DNA of 64,000 nt. It comes from Desmodus rotundus (Eukaryota; Chordata; Mammalia; Chiroptera; Phyllostomidae). The position numbers were made by a program, and so were the translations under genes. Every line of letters begins with the position of its first letter. Within the stretch, counting starts at the first letter, position 1. Below are positions 62,898 to 64,000 of the stretch, piece after piece. Location of the stretch: contig NC_071399.1 of assembly GCF_022682495.2 (NCBI RefSeq), positions 10,521,342 to 10,585,341 on the forward strand, in the 5' to 3' direction. The notes under the pieces were generated by a model, which saw only the letters and a program-made list of their open reading frames with translations, did not search any database and had not been told where the DNA came from.

Positions 62898-63017
62898 GGA
62901 AATGCGTGCTGAGTTGTACAGTGTGTGGAAATGCGTGCTGAACGGTACAGTGCGTGGAAATGCGTGCTGAATGAATGGTACAGTGCGTGGAAATGCGTGC
63001 TGAGTTGTACAGTGCAT
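62898..63017 (+). repeat. Four-unit minisatellite, 29-33 base unit
   Basis: Units begin with 'ggaaatgcgtgctga' at 62898, 62927, 62956 and 62989 and are 29, 29, 33 and 29 bases. The third unit carries a 4-base insertion (a duplicated 'atga'). Units differ at a few positions (gttgt/acggt, gtgtgt/gtgcgt). Confidence 0.95.
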
Positions 63018-63119
63018 GTAGGCTTTGCTCCGTGAACCTAGTTGCCATTTTCTCTAAGTTAGTGTTTTCTTAAATATGCCCTTCTTTCTGGCACAAACTG
63101 AAAAATTTGGGGTGGTAAA

Positions 63120-63225
63120 AGAATGGAGAGTCCTAGGCTCTATCCGAGATTTATTAAATTAAAATATCTAGAGTTACCTGCAATTCATGATACTCTGCAC
63201 TTTCAACAAGCTTCCCACTTCGTAC
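63120..63225. repeat. Possible MER5A-like remnant
   Basis: 'gagagtcctaggctctatcc', 'tctagagttacctgcaattc' and 'gcactttcaacaagcttccc' echo the middle of MER5A. Weak. Confidence 0.3.
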
Positions 63226-63606
63226 TTATGCTCCTCCAAGTCCAGAACTACTACCCCAAAGGCCTGCTCACACACGTGGGGACAGGGAGCCCTGGGAGCG
63301 TTGCCTGTCAGGGTGCAAAAGGGGACACCAGCAGCTGCCCAACAACACGACTTCAGTTTCAACAGCACCTAGAAAATAGTCTTTTCAAAAGGTTTCATTG
63401 GGAATCTAATCTTAAGGAAACAATGAGACAAATACAGACTTGAGGATATCCTATAAGTCAATGGCCTCAAGTCTTTAAAAAATGGCAATGTCATGAAAAA
63501 AAGAATGATAGTAATGTAAATTAATCTCATCTATAGAAATACAGTGTTCAGTGAAATGCAGTATAATACTGATGGGTAGCTATTAGCAATTCTGCTACTT
63601 CTTGCA
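63226..63606. other. Unassigned intergenic sequence
   Basis: A 106-codon frame (63123-63443) covers this and the previous repeat. It has no recognised domain. Confidence 0.45.
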
Positions 63607-63813
63607 TTTCTTTCTTTCTTTTTTTTAAGTTAATTTATTTATTTTTAGAGAGGGGAAGAAAGAGGAGAGAGACATCAATGTGTGTTTGCCTCTCATGCAC
63701 CCCACCCGGGGACCTGGCCTGCAACCCAGGCACATGCCCTGACTGGGAACCAAACCTGTGACCCTTTGGTTCACAGGCCAGTGCTCAATCCACTGAGCCA
63801 CACCAGCCCTGGC
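63607..63813 (-). mobile_element. Ves-type bat SINE, antisense, with (TTTC)n tail
   Basis: Minus-strand reading: 'ccagggctggtgtggctcag', 'tggattgagcactggcctgt', B-box region 'ggtttggttcccagtcaggg', 'catgtgcctgggttgcaggc' and 'gaggcaaacacacattgatg'. On the + strand the left end is T-rich, being its A-rich tail. Confidence 0.9.
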
Positions 63814-64000
63814 TTACATTTATTTCTAACTTACTATAACATCCTTTATTTGACAGGCATGTGTGGTACTTTGCATTCTCCTTTGAACTGGTTGTAATAT
63901 CTTACTGATTCTTTCAATTGGTAGGTTAAAAATATCTCCCTTCATTTTATTTTATATTTGTACAAGAGTCATGTTTATATCCTCCTTAAAAATTTAACTT

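Noticed and set aside
62821..63048. 75-codon minus-strand frame with repeated ISTHCTI-like units as a repeat protein
   Set aside because: The periodicity is just the translation of the minisatellite at 62898-63017. Unit lengths of 29 and 33 do not preserve one frame.

Overview
This is nuclear DNA from a placental mammal, very probably a bat of the Yangochiroptera. The evidence is the repeat content. Six tRNA-derived SINEs of the bat Ves type are present, recognisable by a Pol III B box, the 'agtcagggca' and 'gggccaggtccccag' blocks and a 'ctctctaaaaataaata' tail. Around them lie old mammalian L2, MIR, MER5A-like and L1 sequences. The window is AT-rich, CpG-poor and gene-poor, with essentially no long open frames.

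Only one protein-coding gene can be supported: ZFP42 (REX1), the YY1-family four-zinc-finger pluripotency factor. Its whole coding sequence is one uninterrupted exon (33120-34058, + strand, 312 codons), followed by a short 3' UTR with an AATAAA at 34667. A compact CpG cluster at about 27350-27860 with three good splice donors is the best candidate for its promoter and first non-coding exon. Strong acceptors at 28181 and 28957 could mark further 5' UTR exons. In human and other placentals ZFP42 lies in a gene desert between FAT1 and the TRIML genes, which fits a single gene in 64 kb; no neighbour gene is visible here to confirm this.

Layout: 1-27 kb is intergenic, made of L1, L2, MIR and MER5A remnants plus unassigned sequence. 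It includes two CpG-enriched patches (11.5-12.0 and 15.4-15.7 kb) and one possible lncRNA-like terminal exon (19567-20045). 27-35 kb is the ZFP42 locus. 35-64 kb is intergenic again and richer in readable repeat history. It holds an LTR-like repeat split by a Ves SINE with a target-site duplication, a decayed hAT transposase gene (43.9-45.0 kb), an L1 with a 5' inversion (52.1-53.85 kb) carrying a younger insertion, a 1.85 kb L1 ORF2/3' UTR fragment abutting an internally deleted mariner (58.2-58.9 kb), and a 4-unit minisatellite (62.9-63.0 kb).

No tRNA gene, rRNA gene, CRISPR array or intact viral or transposon coding sequence was found. The most interesting biology is in ZFP42 itself: a SINE-supplied in-frame upstream ATG, a disrupted Polycomb-recruitment-like block and a non-canonical first zinc finger. 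All repeat family names rest on reading by eye, not on a database search.
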